Source: Paraphaeosphaeria minitans (lineage: Eukaryota > Ascomycota > Dothideomycetes > Pleosporales > Didymosphaeriaceae). From it: a stretch of 64,000 nt of DNA. Both the position numbers and the translations under genes were made by a program. Position 1 is the first letter of the stretch, and every line of letters begins with the position of its first letter. This document shows, piece by piece, positions 34,701-47,479 of this stretch. The notes under the pieces were generated by a model. It ran no database searches. It saw nothing but the letters and a program-made list of their open reading frames with translations, and was not told the DNA's origin. The stretch covers positions 1,674,001 to 1,738,000 of the forward strand of contig WJXW01000009.1 of the NCBI GenBank assembly GCA_015832175.1. Direction: 5' to 3'.

Positions 34701-36960
34701 ACTTTATAAACATCTAGACATATTTGTTATCGCGTATATAGACAATATTCTTGTCTTTTCTAAAAATGAATCAGACCACACTAAGTATGTACAAACAGTA
34801 CTAGAAGCACTAGACAAAGCATACCTTTACATTAAACTTAAGAAATATAAGTTTAACATTAAATAACTTAAATTCCTAGGACACATTATTACTATAAAAG
34901 GAATTAAGATAGCACTAAGTAAAGTTAAATACATTAAGAACTAGCTAATACCAAAGATAGCTAAGAACATCTAAGAATTCTTAGAATTCTGTAGATTTAA
35001 TTAACAATTCATCTAAAATTACGTAAAGGTTATAATACCTTTAACAAATCTTATAAAAAAAGACGTACCCTTTAAATAAATAGATAAGTGTAAAATGTTA
35101 TTCTAACTCCTTAAAATAGTATATATCATAGAACCTATCCTTATTTATTTTAGAAGCGATAAACCACTACGCTTTAAAACAGACGCTAGCGATCTTACGC
35201 TAGGCGCCTACGCTAAATAAAAATATAATAGTAAATAGCACCTAATTACCTATTACTCATGCAAATTTAATAACGCCAAAACACAATACAACGTATATAA
35301 TAAAGAACTCTACGCTATTATTAAAGCCTTAAAGCACTAGAGGATTTACGCACTTAGTTACTTAACACTAGAAATCTACACAGATTATAAGAACCTTCTA
35401 AAGTTCACAATAACAAAAGAACTTATGCCACAACAACAAAGATAGTCGTAAACTACAGGGCAGTATAAGTTTAGAATTATCTATGTAGCTAGGAAAGAAA
35501 ATAGCAGAGTAGACGCTCTTAGCTAACAAAGTAATCTAGTAAAAGAAAAGGCAAAAACCTTCTCTACAATCCTTCGCAAAGCCAAAAATAGATCTCTAGA
35601 GCCAACAGCAGAACTAAATTAACTTTTAGTAATTAACCAAGAAGTTCCAGAACATCTACAGACTAAGATTATCCAATAATACCACAATAACCCTATATAT
35701 AGACACCTAGACATCACAAAGACAATAGAACTTATCTAAAGGAATTACACCTTTAAAGGAATTAAGGAAGCTGTAACAACTTACATCTATAAATATACAG
35801 AATGCTAAAAAAACAAATATAGTACACATCTTAAATATAGAGAAATGCAAGTAATTAGAATACTAATAGCACTATAGGAAGACATCGCTATAGATTTTAT
35901 TACAGGAATTCTAAACTCCAAGAATCCAATAATAGGAATTAAATACAATAGCATACTAGTATTAGTCTACTAACTAACTAAGTATATTAAGCTCATTCTA
36001 TGCCTTAAAAGAATAACAGCAAAAGAACTCGCTTTTCTTATCCTAGACTAACTAATTAGATACCACAGAATCCTAAAAACAATTATTAGCGATAGAGACA
36101 AGCTCTTTACGTCAAATTATTAAATAACGCTTATAGCACTACTTAGAACAAAACAAAAGCTATTAACAGCTTACTATCTATAAATAGACAGACAGACAGA
36201 ACGTACAAACCAAACTATAGAAATATACCTACGCATCTACTGCAACAGTTAGAAGAATAACTAGGTTTTATTACTACCTATAGTATAGTTAGCCTATAAT
36301 AACAAAGTATTAGCAGTATTAGGACATACACTATTCTATATAAACCACAAAAGACACCCACATCTCTTTAATTAACAATTTCCTACGACAATTAAAGCAA
36401 AAGAAGCCATAGATATAGTAGAAAACATAAAGAAAATACACTAACAACTCTAAGAGAATCTTAAGAAAGCTTAGTAGTAATTAATTTTATATTAAAACAG
36501 AAAACAAAAAATAGCACCTTAGCTAAAGAAAGGGGATAAAGCATATCTGCTTACAAAGAACCTTTAAACTTAGAAAAAAAAACACAAGAAACTAGATTAT
36601 ATTAAGGTTAGACTATTTTATATTTCTAAGCAAATATCACTAGTAAACTATAAGCTAGAACTACCGCTAGATGCAAAGATACACCTAGTATTCCACATAT
36701 TACTACTGGAACCAGCAGACCCTAATACACTAGTTAAAACCACCTTCTACTACTAGACTAAGGAAGAAAATAAATTTAAGGTTAAAAGAATTCTAGAATA
36801 TAATTAGCATAATAACACGTACCTTGTTAAATAGAAAGGTTACCCACATAGCGAAAACACCTAGGAACCAAAAAATAATCTAGAAAACTATTAGCAAAAG
36901 ATTAAGGAATTCTATTAGAAATATAAACATACCTAAGAGGATTATAGTACTAACGCTATA
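31740..36960 (+). pseudogene. gag-pol of B, RIP-inactivated
   Basis: Readable through many TAA/TAG: gag knuckle YFTCSKLGYIARNC; reverse transcriptase with FVIAYIDNILVF (catalytic YIDD altered to YIDN); RNase H; integrase with H-H-C-C finger ending YKYTEC.KN; and a chromodomain with YLVK.KGYPHSENT.EP, where TAG replaces the two conserved Trp. In chromoviruses this domain targets integration to heterochromatin (family knowledge), in keeping with this nested cluster. Confidence 0.88.
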
Positions 36961-37400
36961 GTATCTACTATATTAAGCGTTAACCACATCGCTACAGAGT
37001 AACTAACAGTCGCTACAGCAATAGGATAATTAACAGTATCCGCATTTATGTCCTCACTATCCGCAGTTATTTCCGCAGCTAGGCATAATGTCTTCTTATA
37101 AGCACACTCTTTAGCCTAAGCTAGTATCTTCTTATTTCGTAACAACTACACTATTAGGAGAGACAACGCCTTCTTATCCTCTTTAACCTTCTTCTTATAC
37201 TCCTTATAAGTCTTATCCAGCGACAACTAGCTTATATTCACATATAGACAACCTAGGCGAACATATTTAGAACACTTTAAACCTAAACCTAGCATAACGT
37301 AGTAAACAGAACCTTTAAAACTGCAATTAATATAAGGGCTCTCTATAATAATATTAGCTTCTTAGATCTCGCGATACAATTAATGTTTTTAAATAGTAGA
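36900..37400 (-). pseudogene. Antisense ORF of B: Zn2Cys6-like cluster plus coiled coil
   Basis: On the minus strand from 37334 to 37242 the frame shows Y-x2-C-x6-Y-x9-C-x2-Y-x6-Y, Tyr standing one RIP transition from Cys. The ancestral C-x2-C-x6-C-x9-C-x2-C-x6-C fits the fungal Zn2Cys6 spacing. A coiled-coil-like region follows (LDKTYKEYKKKVKEDKKALS and on). Apart from the Cys spacing and the coil, the sequence does not resemble the A or E ORF, although pol is nearly identical. Confidence 0.6.
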
Positions 37401-37522
37401 GTTGCTAGGCATAATACTAACAGATATACTTATAGTAAGTGGGGTTAGTAGAACAGCTTACGTAATAATAGCCAAGATCTAAACATATAATTTAGGACAA
37501 ATCTATAAAAGAGAAGGGATAA

Positions 37523-37952
37523 TGTTAAGATCTAAAATCTACATAATAGTAGGAAGCCAGTTTTATACCTAGTGGGCGCGTAGTAAGAATTAAGCGGGGA
37601 CTTAATACTAGCTACGCCTTAAACAAAGAAGTTACGTAACTACTCTCTACAGAGCGCTTAATTACTCTGTGCAGAGCATAATACACATAACCGCTCTATA
37701 TAGAGCGCTCTCTACAGAGCGCTCCCCACAGAGTAGACTTTACTTAGTATATAGGAACGCGAGGATAGACTCTCTATACTTATATTTAATCTATTTATTA
37801 ATCTATTGTTTAGATTCTAGTAGACCAAATTATTAACTCATTACACTTTGCAAGATACTATTATATTAATAAGACCTTCTACTTTCTGTAAGTACTCCTG
37901 CCTAAGAACTAACCTTAACCCTTTAGGACTAGCTACCCTCTTGGATTTAACA
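37523..37952 (+). repeat. LTR of B, 3' copy
   Basis: 430 bp, same ends as 31292-31721; differences from the 5' copy are mainly transitions, followed by the ACCCC duplication. Confidence 0.92.
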
Positions 37953-38499
37953 ACCCCTACCTTAGCGTAGTAATAGAATAGTAGTCGCCCCCCCTAGTAT
38001 AAATATAGCCCTAGTAGCACCTTCGCTCTAGATAACTCTAGCCTAGCATAGTAGTAACTATAATTAGAATCTAGTAGTGTTAGCCAATAATATAGTAGGG
38101 TAGATAAATAATATAGGGAATTATATTTAGTAATCTAAAAAGAGCATAGGCTAGCGCCTAAACAAGATAACCTAGACCTAAGCGTAAACTACTAACCTAC
38201 TCACCACTATTATAGAGCAACTTAGGACAGCTTCTAGCTAATACTACTCTACCCTCCTAGTAGCCCTAGCCTAATAGTGTATACCCTTTAACTTATATTA
38301 AGAGCCTTATAGAGTAACTCTACTTAAGCTTTTATTTAGGGCTAGCTTAGTATACCTTTCTAAGTGCCGCTACTACTAGTGTAAAGAGTAATATAGTTAT
38401 TATAGCCCCCTTTTATTCCTACTTAGTGTTACTTTAGTGCCGCTTTAGTTATAGCAACCCTAGGGCTAATAGCCTTTAGTAGTTTTTAGATAAATAGCG

Positions 38500-41400
38500 C
38501 CTCTACTAAGTTAGTAAGGGAATAAATTCTTAAATACCTATTATAGCTTCCTTTATAATGTTTATATATTCTTCCCTATAGGCTAGATAGGACTATTATT
38601 ATACCTATAGTCTCTCTAGGTGGCCTTAAAGCGGTCTAGAGCTATAGTGTCTATAATATTTTTAACTAGCACCTAAGTTAGTAATACCTACTTAGTCTAT
38701 TTTACTAGCGCTTATTATTATTTTCCCTAAGTGTTCTTAATGCGTAGGACCTCCTCTACTTCCTATTTACATAAGTCTAGGTTCGCTTCTTCTAGCTCTA
38801 GAGCTAGGCCTAGCTAGGCGTTAGCCTAGATCTAACTAGATAGGGAATTGTCTACCGCTTACTTAAAGAGGTTAACATAGACAGTCTTATAGAGATTACT
38901 AGATAGGTCTAGCGTTACTATAAGTAGGGACAGTATAGCTATTATAGTATACTTAACCTTAAGCTAGTTAAGTTTCTTTTTTAGCTAGTTAGTTTTTATG
39001 TTATATAGTAAGAACTATACTTTATTTCTAACTTAGAATCGCTTTATAGGGTAGTAAGTATAGTTTATAGCCTTTATAGTGCACTACTATCTATAGGTAA
39101 TAGTAGTCTAGACTAAAGCTATCCCTCTCTTAAGGTAGTCTAGGAAGTGCTTTACCCTCTTAGTAGGGGTGTAGGTAGACTCTATTAGTAAGGGGATTCT
39201 TTTAAGGAGATTAACGTAGTATCTATTTAGTAAAAGGTTTAGGCTTAGGCCTATAGTAGTAGATATTCTATTATTTAGTGTAAGCTAGTAGGCTAGGAGG
39301 CAGTCTAGCCAGTCTATTTATTTAAAGTTAACTATAATATAGAGGACTAAAAGTATCTCTTAGTTTGCCCTCTCTATACTACTGTTAGTCTAGGGGTAGT
39401 ATACTATAGAGAGGAGTTATTTTATTTTATTTAATTTACATAGCGTAGTCTAGAACTTCCTTAGCTAGTCTAAGCCTCTATTTATAATTAGTAAAGTAGG
39501 AAAGCTATAGAACTACTACTATACATTATAGAAGTAGGCTATATAGTGCTCTACTATTATAGAAGTTATAGCTTCTAGTTGTATATACTTTAACAGCCTA
39601 TTAGTAATTATAAGCAGGTATTGCAGTACTGCTATAGAGGCCTAAAAGAGGTCTACTATAAAATTTATTAAGAGTTGCGCCTAGTACTAGTCTATAATTA
39701 GAAGTGGCTATAGAAGACCTTACTACTTCTACTAATCTATATACACTCCTACGCAGTGGCAATTACGCACAAATTAGGTAACATTTTTAGATATATTATT
39801 CTAGTAGTAGTTCTAGTAGATAATCTTAAACGTAGAGTTCTTCCTAAAATAGCTTATAACTAAAGACTTATGTGCGCGCTATATAATAGCAGTAGTAAAA
39901 GATTTCTAAGCTAGGACCTAAAGGACTCTATACTATAAAAGAGACTTATACGCACTAATTATATAGTCCCTAATTTATTAAGAGGTAGTAGCTACTATAA
40001 AGAATATATAGTTACTATAGCGCACTGCCTTAAGCCTAATATAGTAAAGGGGGAACTCTACTATAGCTATATTCTAGAGTGCCTATAAATGCGTGTTAGT
40101 AAAGATCTAAGTCCCTACTAGCGCTGTTAAAGATTACGTCTACACTAGGGCAGCCTAAATAGTCCTAGGCACTATTAGTAGGGCGTTTATCCTTATTTAC
40201 TAGGCTATATCCTACTTACGCTAGCTTAGTGCGTCTAGTCTAGCTACCTAAAATCTAGGCTAGTAGTAGAGGTAGAAGTAAAAGGTAAAGAGTAACTCTA
40301 ACTACTAGTGCTAGCGCTTACTTAATTCTTAAATTTTTGTAAAGTATTTAAGGTTCTTATAGTCTATTAGAATCTTAAAGAGGCGCGCTACTTTTATTAA
40401 CTCTAGTCTCTATGCCTATAGGGCCTACATAATTATAAGTAGCTCTTTATTATAAATAATATAGTTCCGCTAGGCTAGTATTAGGGCTGTAGAGTAGTAG
40501 GCTATAAGGTGCTAGATCCCCTTAATATATTAAGAGAGGTAGGCCCTAGTAGCGTTACCTAAGTAGTCTATCTCTACTAGCGTGTTACGCTCTAGGTTCT
40601 AGAGCGCTAGAATAGGGCCTTATATAAATATATCCTTTAGGGCCTAGAAGGCCTCTTATTCTTTAGGGCCTTATTAAAATAGGACCCCCTTCTTAGTAAG
40701 GGTATATAGGGGTGTAGCCTACTTAGAGAATTAAGGGAGAAAGTTGTAATAGAAGTTAGTAAAGCTAATAAAGTAGTAGACTGTATACACTATAAAGGGG
40801 GCGTTCTATTAATTAATTACTTATATTTTTACTAGATTAGGGCAAATAGCCTTGCCTACTATAATAAGATACCCTAGGTACCTAATCTCTGTTATCGCAA
40901 ATTTGCATTTCTCTAGGTCTATATATAGTCTAGCTTTTTATAGGAGTCTTAGCACTTATCGCACATAGTCCTAGTGTTAGCGTAGGGGCCCTATTATATA
41001 GATAAGGACATTATCTAGGTAAGCTGTATATATATCGCCAAAGATATCCTTTAGAGCGCTATTAATATAGCGCTAGAATATAGTAGATACCCTAGTTAGT
41101 CTAAATAGGACTACTAACTACTTAAAGAGGCCAAACTAAGTATAGAATATAGTGTAGTGTTTTTTCTCTTCTATAACTTATAGCTTATAGAAGGTAGCGT
41201 GGATATCTACTTTTATAAACTAAGTAGTCTAGGAGAGGGTACGTAGTGTCTTTTTAATAAGTAGAAAAGGGTACTAATTTAGCTTAGAGATTATATTAAT
41301 TTCTTAATAGTTAATATATAGGCGCTATTTCCCCCTAGGCTTTAGGGCTAAAAGGACTAGAGTACCTACTAAAAAGGAGCTAGCTTATATCTAGCCCTTA

Positions 41401-43420
41401 TCTATAAGTTCTATAAGTTGGCGCTAGAATTCTGTTAGCTAATCTCTAGACATACTATATAGTAGGCCCTAGAGTAGTCTTAGAAGGGAGCTGCTTAAGG
41501 TCTACTTTAGGTAGATATAGTAGTCTAACGTGCCCTAATATAATAAGAGGCTAGACGCCTTAGTCTTATTAAAAATAGCGGTGTACTCTACTAGTTCTAG
41601 GGGGAGAGTCCTACTATCTTTAGTAAGGCCTAGCCCTACTATATTATAAGGGGGTAGAAGTCCTACTATATAAGGAAGCGTTATTATAAGTATCTAAGTA
41701 ATATCTTAAAGTAAAATTAGGAATACCCCTTTCTAGTCTTTATTTAGAGTATTAAAGGGTATCGCGTTATCCTCTTTATTTACTAGCGTAGCAAGGAGGC
41801 CCTGCCTCTCTACTACCTAGGTGTTAAAAGTAACAAAACCCCTAGCTACGCTAATTATAATTTTGCTACTATAGATATCTACTACTACTTTAGACTTAGC
41901 TAGCTAGGGGGCCCTTAGAATTATATCCTAGTAGAGGTTAGGGATTATATAAGTGTAAAAGGTCTATTACTACCTAAATATATTATAAAGCACTACTACT
42001 ATCTCTATAATAAGGGTCTATAGTAATAACCTAGTAGCCTATTCTAGCTCCTAGACTAGGATTATAATACGCTGTAGTAAGAGTAAATCTACTAGTTTAG
42101 GGCTAATTACTATAAAGTATTTACACTTTATATTAATTAAGGCCTCTACGTACTATATACTATTAAGGAAGATATAAAGGGTAGGAGTAGGCCTATTTAT
42201 ACCTACCCTAGCCTTAGCCACTTTAACTATCGCAGCTTACCCTAATTATACCTCTATTAATACTATTGCGCTTAGCCCCTACATTAGCGCTAGACTAGGG
42301 GCTATTCTTTTCCTAACTAGATACTTATTTTATTGTGCTAAAGTTAGGTTATAATTACCTAGAGTAAAACTGTATTAGGGTAGGCTCTAGCTATATAGTT
42401 AGGCTTACTACAGCAAGTGCATACGCCTACGTTCTAGTGTTACTAGAAGATATATTTAGGTATCTAGTTTAGGCGCTGCTTACCTACCTCTCTACTAGCT
42501 TAGGGCTAGGTTAAGGTTAAAGCTACTATAGGAGTTATATAAATATTACTATTGCTATCCTTAAGAGGGGGCTAGCCACTTTTATAAGAGGTAGCTTAAG
42601 TAGTAAGCTTATCTTTTAGGGCCTCTATTTTAAGATCTACTATAATCTATAAAAACCTAGCAATAGCTATGTTATAGTCCCTTTTAGGAACATCGCAGTT
42701 AAGAGTAACTATATAGATATTACGCTAGATTACGCAGCACAACTTACGCAGTTTTTTAGTGTTACCCTACTAGCTACTACCTACCTCTACTAAGGTCTAT
42801 TTAAAGTAGACATAAAAGTTAGAGAAACTCTTTTTAGGGCTTTACCTAATTATATTAAGGCGTGCTTTAGCCTTTTACTAGGCGTGTTTATTAGTGTATA
42901 TAAAAGTAAGGTACTGCATAAATATCTATAGGTTAAACTAGCCATCTACTCCCCTAGTTTAGTAGAAGGCTACTACTATGTCCTAAGGACTATTATCTAG
43001 GCAGTCTTATATTAGCGCCTATTCCTTTTAGGGGGAGCTAATAAACTGCTTATTAGTCTAGAGCTTATAATCTATTATAACCTTCTAGGCCCTAAACTGT
43101 GTCTTTAAGCCCCTAAACTTAGTTAGGCTTAAGAGTGGTTTGCGCTGTAGGATTAGCTAGTCTATACTAGTAAATAGAGATCCGCCCCCTATAGTAGAGG
43201 TAAATAAGCCTAAAATAGTGCTAGCGTAGGCCTATTAGTGTATAAAGAGCTCGCGCAGCTCTTTATTCTAGAGTTATAGTATTTATATAGTAGAGTGGTT
43301 TTCGTCTTTAGTAGTAATTAAGTTCTGCAGTTATTCTACTAACTTAGTAATATTAGAGGTATCTATTAGTAGGTTATTCTAGACTCTATTACGTTTCTCT
43401 ATTCCTTTAAACAACTCTTT
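38500..43420 (-). pseudogene. gag-pol of C, RIP-inactivated
   Basis: Minus-strand relic. Near the 5' LTR a gag-like coiled-coil start is readable at about 43,430-43,200. Reverse transcriptase at about 41,230-40,990 reads SKVDIHATFYKL, later RLTRVSTIF and YLDNVLIY (Asp to Asn at the catalytic pair). RNase H and integrase should follow toward 38,500. TAG/TAA are frequent. Confidence 0.75.
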
Positions 43421-43441
43421 TCTAGAAGACCTAGAATTTAA

Positions 43442-43633
43442 TATTATAGGCTAGCTTTAGAGAATAAACAGAACTGTAAGTGCTAAATATAAAGGATAAA
43501 TCCTAGGTATTAAGTCTCTATAGGGGGGTGTGCTGCTTATAAGAAGAGTTTTCCTTAGTAGGTCCACTTCTTTAGGGCAGTTCCTTTCCTTAAGATCCTT
43601 CTAAAGGCTAGGGCTATGCCCCAGCCCATCACA
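43442..43633 (-). repeat. LTR of C, 5' (right) copy
   Basis: 192 bp. The left end TATTATAGGCTAG is a RIP-altered form of TGTCATGGGCTAG; the right end is CCAGCCCATCACA. Confidence 0.88.
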
Positions 43634-43638
43634 TCTTA

Positions 43639-46491
43639 TTAGTTAGTCTAGGATAAGAAAAGTAAGTTTCTTTACTGTTATTCTTTTAAGACATAAAATG
43701 AGCTTAATATACTTAGTTAGTTAGTAGACTATTACTAGTATACTATCGTATTTAATTCCTGTTATTAGATCCTTAGAGTTTAAAATTCCTATAACAAAAT
43801 CTATAGTAATGTCTTGCTATAGTGCTATTAGTATTCTAATTGCTTACATCTCTCTATATTTAAGATATATACTATATTTGTTTCTCTAGCATTCTATATA
43901 TTTATAGATATAAGCTATTACAGCTTCCCTAATTCCTTTAAAGGTATAATTCCTTTAGATAAGTTCTATTATTTTTGTAATGCCTAGGTGTCTATACATA
44001 GGGTTATTGTGGTATTATTAGATAATCTTAGTCTATAGATATTCTAGAACTTCTTAGTTAATTACTAAAAGTTAATTTAGTTCTACTATTAGCTCTAGAG
44101 ATTTATCTTTAGCTTTACAAAGGATTACAGAGAAAGTTTTTGCCTTTTCTCCTACTAGATTACTTTGTTAGCTAAGAGCGTCTACTCTACTATTTTCTTT
44201 TCTAGCTACATAGATAATTTTAAACTTATACTATCTAGTAGTTTACGACTATCTTTGTTATTATGGCGTAAGTTCTTTTGTTGTTATAAACCTTAGAAGG
44301 TTCTTATAATTTATATAGATTTCTAGTGTTAAGTAACTAAGTGCGTAAATCCTCTAGTGCTTTAAGGCTTTAATAATAGCGTAGAGTTCTTTATTATGTA
44401 CATTGTATCGTGTTTTAGCGTTATTAAATTTATATAAGTAATAGGCAATTAGGTGCTATTTACTATTATATTTTTATTTAGCGTAGGCGCCTAGCGTAAG
44501 ATCGCTAGTGTCTATTTTAAAGCGTAGTAGTTTATTACTTTTAAAATAAACAAAGATAGGTTCTATAATACATACTGTCTTAAGGAGTTAAAATAACATT
44601 CTACACTTATTTATCTATTTAAAGGGTACGTTCTTCTTTATAAGATTTATTAAAGGTATTGTGACCTTTATGTAATTTTAGATAAATTGTTAGTTAAATC
44701 CACAGAATCCTAAAAATTCTTGGATATTCTTGGCTATCTTTAGTATTAGCTAGTTCTTAATATATTTAACTTTACTTAGTGCTATCTTAATTCCTTCTAT
44801 AGTAATAATATGTCCTAGGAATTTAAGTTATTTAACGTTAAACTTATATTTCTTAAGTTTAATATAAAGGCATGCTTTATCTAGTGCTTCTAGTACTATC
44901 TATACATACTTAGTGTAGTCTAATTCGTTTTTAGAAAGGACAAGGATATTGTCTATATACGCGATAACAAATATGTCTAGATGTTTATAGAGTACATTAT
45001 TAATAAGTGCTATAAAAGCTACTAGTGCATTTGTAAGTCTAAAAGGTATAACTTTGTATTTAAATAGTCTATAGTGTAATTAAAACGCTGTTTTCTATTC
45101 TTTACCTTTCTTAATTTGTATAAGGTGGTAACCGTCTCTTAGATCTATTATTATAAATATCTTAGCTTAAGATAATTAATCTTGTAACTCTATAATATTT
45201 AGTAGTAGATATTAGTTCTTTATTATTATATTATTAAGTTATTAGTAGTTAACGTATAGTCTGTCTAATCTATCCTTTTTCTTAACAAACATAAAAGGGC
45301 TTACTACTAGTAACTTTAATAGTTATATATATCCTTTCTTAAGGTTTATCTTAATAAAATTACGTTCTTTAAGGAGTTCTTTTCCTATCTTACTATATAG
45401 TAGTCTAAAGGGTAACGTCTTCCCTTCTTCTAGGTCTATTATAAGATCCTAGGGTTAATATTCTAGTAGGTTTGCTTTTACTTCCTTTTCTGTAAATATA
45501 TATATTTATTTCCTATACTCTCTTAGTAAGGTAAGGGGTGTACTATTGTCCTTCTTCTTACGCTTCTTAAACTAGTAGTTCCTACCAGCATCTACTAAGG
45601 TGTGCTTTTGTTTTTTAACTATCTATTATAGTATTATGTTGTTAATAACTCCCTTATCTACTATTATTTTTAGTTAATACGTAGGTTTTACTTATAATAT
45701 ATAATTATAGCGTTTAAATAATATTTTCTTCGTACCCTAGTTAATCTGCAGGTTATGTATTATTAACTAAGGTAATCCTAAGACTAACTTATACTTAGAT
45801 CCTAGTAAGATATCTAAGGTAAGTTCCTTTCTATGTCCTTAGACTATTATTGTGGTAGTGACCTCTTAGTATATTTAAGGTGTCTTGGGTATTAGGGATC
45901 TATTAGCGATATAGATAATATAGGATACTTTTTTCTCTAATATTATAAGTCCTGCTTATCTTACTATTTAATAAGATATAAAGTTTCTTTCTACTCCTAA
46001 GTCTATAAGAGCTTAAGCCTATATTCCTTTAAGCTATACTAGTAGCTTAACTAATACTATGCTTACTATAGTATTTAATTTAATAAAGGCGTTTTCTTAT
46101 CTAAGTTTAGGCCTAAAAAAGACATCTATTTGTGTAGGTTGTAATTAAGTTCTAGTGCCTAGTATGCGTTTCTAAGCATCTACTTTTATTATTATTCTTA
46201 AGTATATAGCTTATGTAGATTATCTTCTTTTTCTTCCTATAAGGATGTTCTTCTGTTTTTCCTCCTATAGTCTTTACTGTTTCTATGTACTAGTTAAATT
46301 AGTAGTTCTGTTATTACTTCTTACGTAGGGCAGTTTACAAAGCTGTCTAAATGTTTAGCTATATAGTAGTATTTACAGTCTTAGTTTAAACACGTATACT
46401 AGTACAGTTATATATAGTCTCTATTAATAAGTATATTATAGTATTTATTGCCCTTTAGCGTAAGGTAAGGAAAGTATTTTACTTATTATTT
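43639..46491 (-). pseudogene. D pol fragment: integrase to protease
   Basis: Continues D after element C. Integrase lies near 43,640-44,100, RNase H near 44,480-44,560, reverse transcriptase with YIDN at about 44,940-44,985 and the protease side up to 46,491, where chromovirus E interrupts. Homologous throughout to A (about 16,246-19,110). Confidence 0.82.
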
Positions 46492-46901
46492 TGTTAAATC
46501 CAAGAGGGTAGCTAGTCCTAAAGGGTTAAGGTTAGTTCTCGGGCAGGAGTACTTACAGAAGGTAAAAGGTCTTGTTAATATAATAGTATCTTATAAAGTG
46601 TAACAAGTCAACAATTTAGTCTGCTAGAATCCAAATAATAGATTAATAAATAGATTAAACACGAGTATAGAGGTCCATTCTTATATTCCTATATAATAGG
46701 GCTACTCTAATGCTCAGTGTTACTAAGCAACTAAACACATTACGTAACCTACTCTACTACTTAGTGCTACTAAGCGACTAAGCACATTACATAACCTAAT
46801 CTAAGTTACTTAGCGTCTCTTTATTACATTCATAACCCTATCGCTATTCCATTACACCTTTATAAGCGCCCAAGTCCTACATTATTATCTAGTACGTAAC
46901 A
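46492..46901 (-). repeat. LTR of E, 3' (left) copy
   Basis: 410 bp, TGTTAAATCC...TACGTAACA. The U5/R side is shared with A/D and B. U3 is unique, with two copies of a roughly 47-bp unit (CACTTAG/ACTAAGC-type, about 46,718-46,815). Confidence 0.9.
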
Positions 46902-46989
46902 TTATCCCCTCCTTTTCTATTCTTCGTCCTAAAGAATCATACCTACTAACTATAATTCTATAAAGCGTTGTTACAACCTTATCTTTACT

Positions 46990-47440
46990 ATTAAAAACTA
47001 TAGAGTAGTTATAGTATTAAAGTGCTCTTTCTACAAGTTACACTCTTACGTTTATAAAGTCTACGTTAGCTTAAAGAAGTGTAGTAAGTGTTAGAAATAA
47101 GACTTAAAGTGTAATATAGCTATTACTAGGAACAAGTTCTCGCGGTTAATTACTAAGAAGAAGAAGTTAGAGGCGCAAATGTTAGAGGCGCGAAAGGAAT
47201 AGGATACAGCGTTTAAGGCCCTACGTATAGCGCGCGCAAAAGAGGATTAGTTAGTAAAATAGTTAGCGCAGAATAAGAAGCGTGCTAGTAAAGTTATTAT
47301 AGTAGAGAGTGCTGCTCTAGTAGAGCTAGAGTTAGAGGAGGATCTAGCTTATCCTACTTAGCCTACTAGTCCAGCTAAACTTAGCACGTTTATATAGTTA
47401 GTAATAGACAACTTACCTCCTAAGTTCTAGGATAATTCTT
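46990..47440 (+). pseudogene. Antisense ORF of E: Zn2Cys6-like cluster plus coiled coil
   Basis: On the strand opposite gag-pol, from 47023 to 47112 the frame reads C-x2-Y-x6-Y-x8-C-x2-C-x6-C. Four of six Cys survive and the two Tyr are RIP-type changes, so the spacing is that of a fungal Zn2Cys6 cluster. A long Lys/Glu/Ala coil follows (KKKKLEAQMLEARKE and on), then an acidic, Pro-containing tail (ELELEEDLAYPT). Only a few TAG/TAA interrupt about 140 codons, which makes this the best preserved member. The chromodomain lies on the other strand just beyond (47,500-47,575). Confidence 0.65.
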
Positions 47441-47479
47441 TAGCATTACCGTCTTAGGTAAGTCTGTTAATAGAATTCT

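Larger units (their letters stand above)
31292..37952 (+). mobile_element. Chromovirus B, complete structure, RIP-inactivated
   Basis: 6661 bp with 430-bp LTRs and a perfect ACCCC target duplication (31287-31291, 37953-37957) inside C. Plus-strand order: gag (zinc knuckle near 32608-32650), reverse transcriptase (34725-34770), RNase H (FKTDASDLTLGAYA near 35178), integrase zinc finger (near 35685-35820), chromodomain (36786-36900), opposite-strand ORF, purine tract AAAAGAGAAGGGATAA (37507-37522), LTR. Confidence 0.92.
30440..38450 (+). pseudogene. Long antisense ORF of C (split by B)
   Basis: On the strand opposite pol, 30440-31291 and 37958-38450 give one frame of about 430 codons once TAG/TAA are read as Gln. 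It starts Ser/Asn-rich (about 30500-30590), then YAYTKEEINNAKVEKIF near 30611, then a Pro-rich middle. After the B insertion comes a polar, Gln-rich, probably coiled-coil region (NNIVGQINNIGNYI-type). No family recognised, and no Zn2Cys6 pattern. The frame runs on across the B insertion, which supports real coding. It sits where A, E and B carry their antisense ORF. Confidence 0.5.
29834..43633 (-). mobile_element. Gypsy element C, second family, with a long antisense ORF
   Basis: 192-bp LTRs at 29834-30025 and 43442-43633; TSD TCTAA (29829-29833) and TCTTA (43634-43638) within D. Pol is on the minus strand: a reverse transcriptase reading through FGDIYTAYLDNVLIY near 40995-41040, and gag next to the 5' LTR on the right. 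Chromovirus B is inserted at 31292. Without B the element is about 7.1 kb. Its pol is clearly different from that of A, B and E. Confidence 0.85.

Noticed and set aside
31292..37952. Recently active B element, given its perfect TSD
   Set aside because: The structure is complete, but gag-pol has many stops and the catalytic YIDD is altered, so it is inactive.
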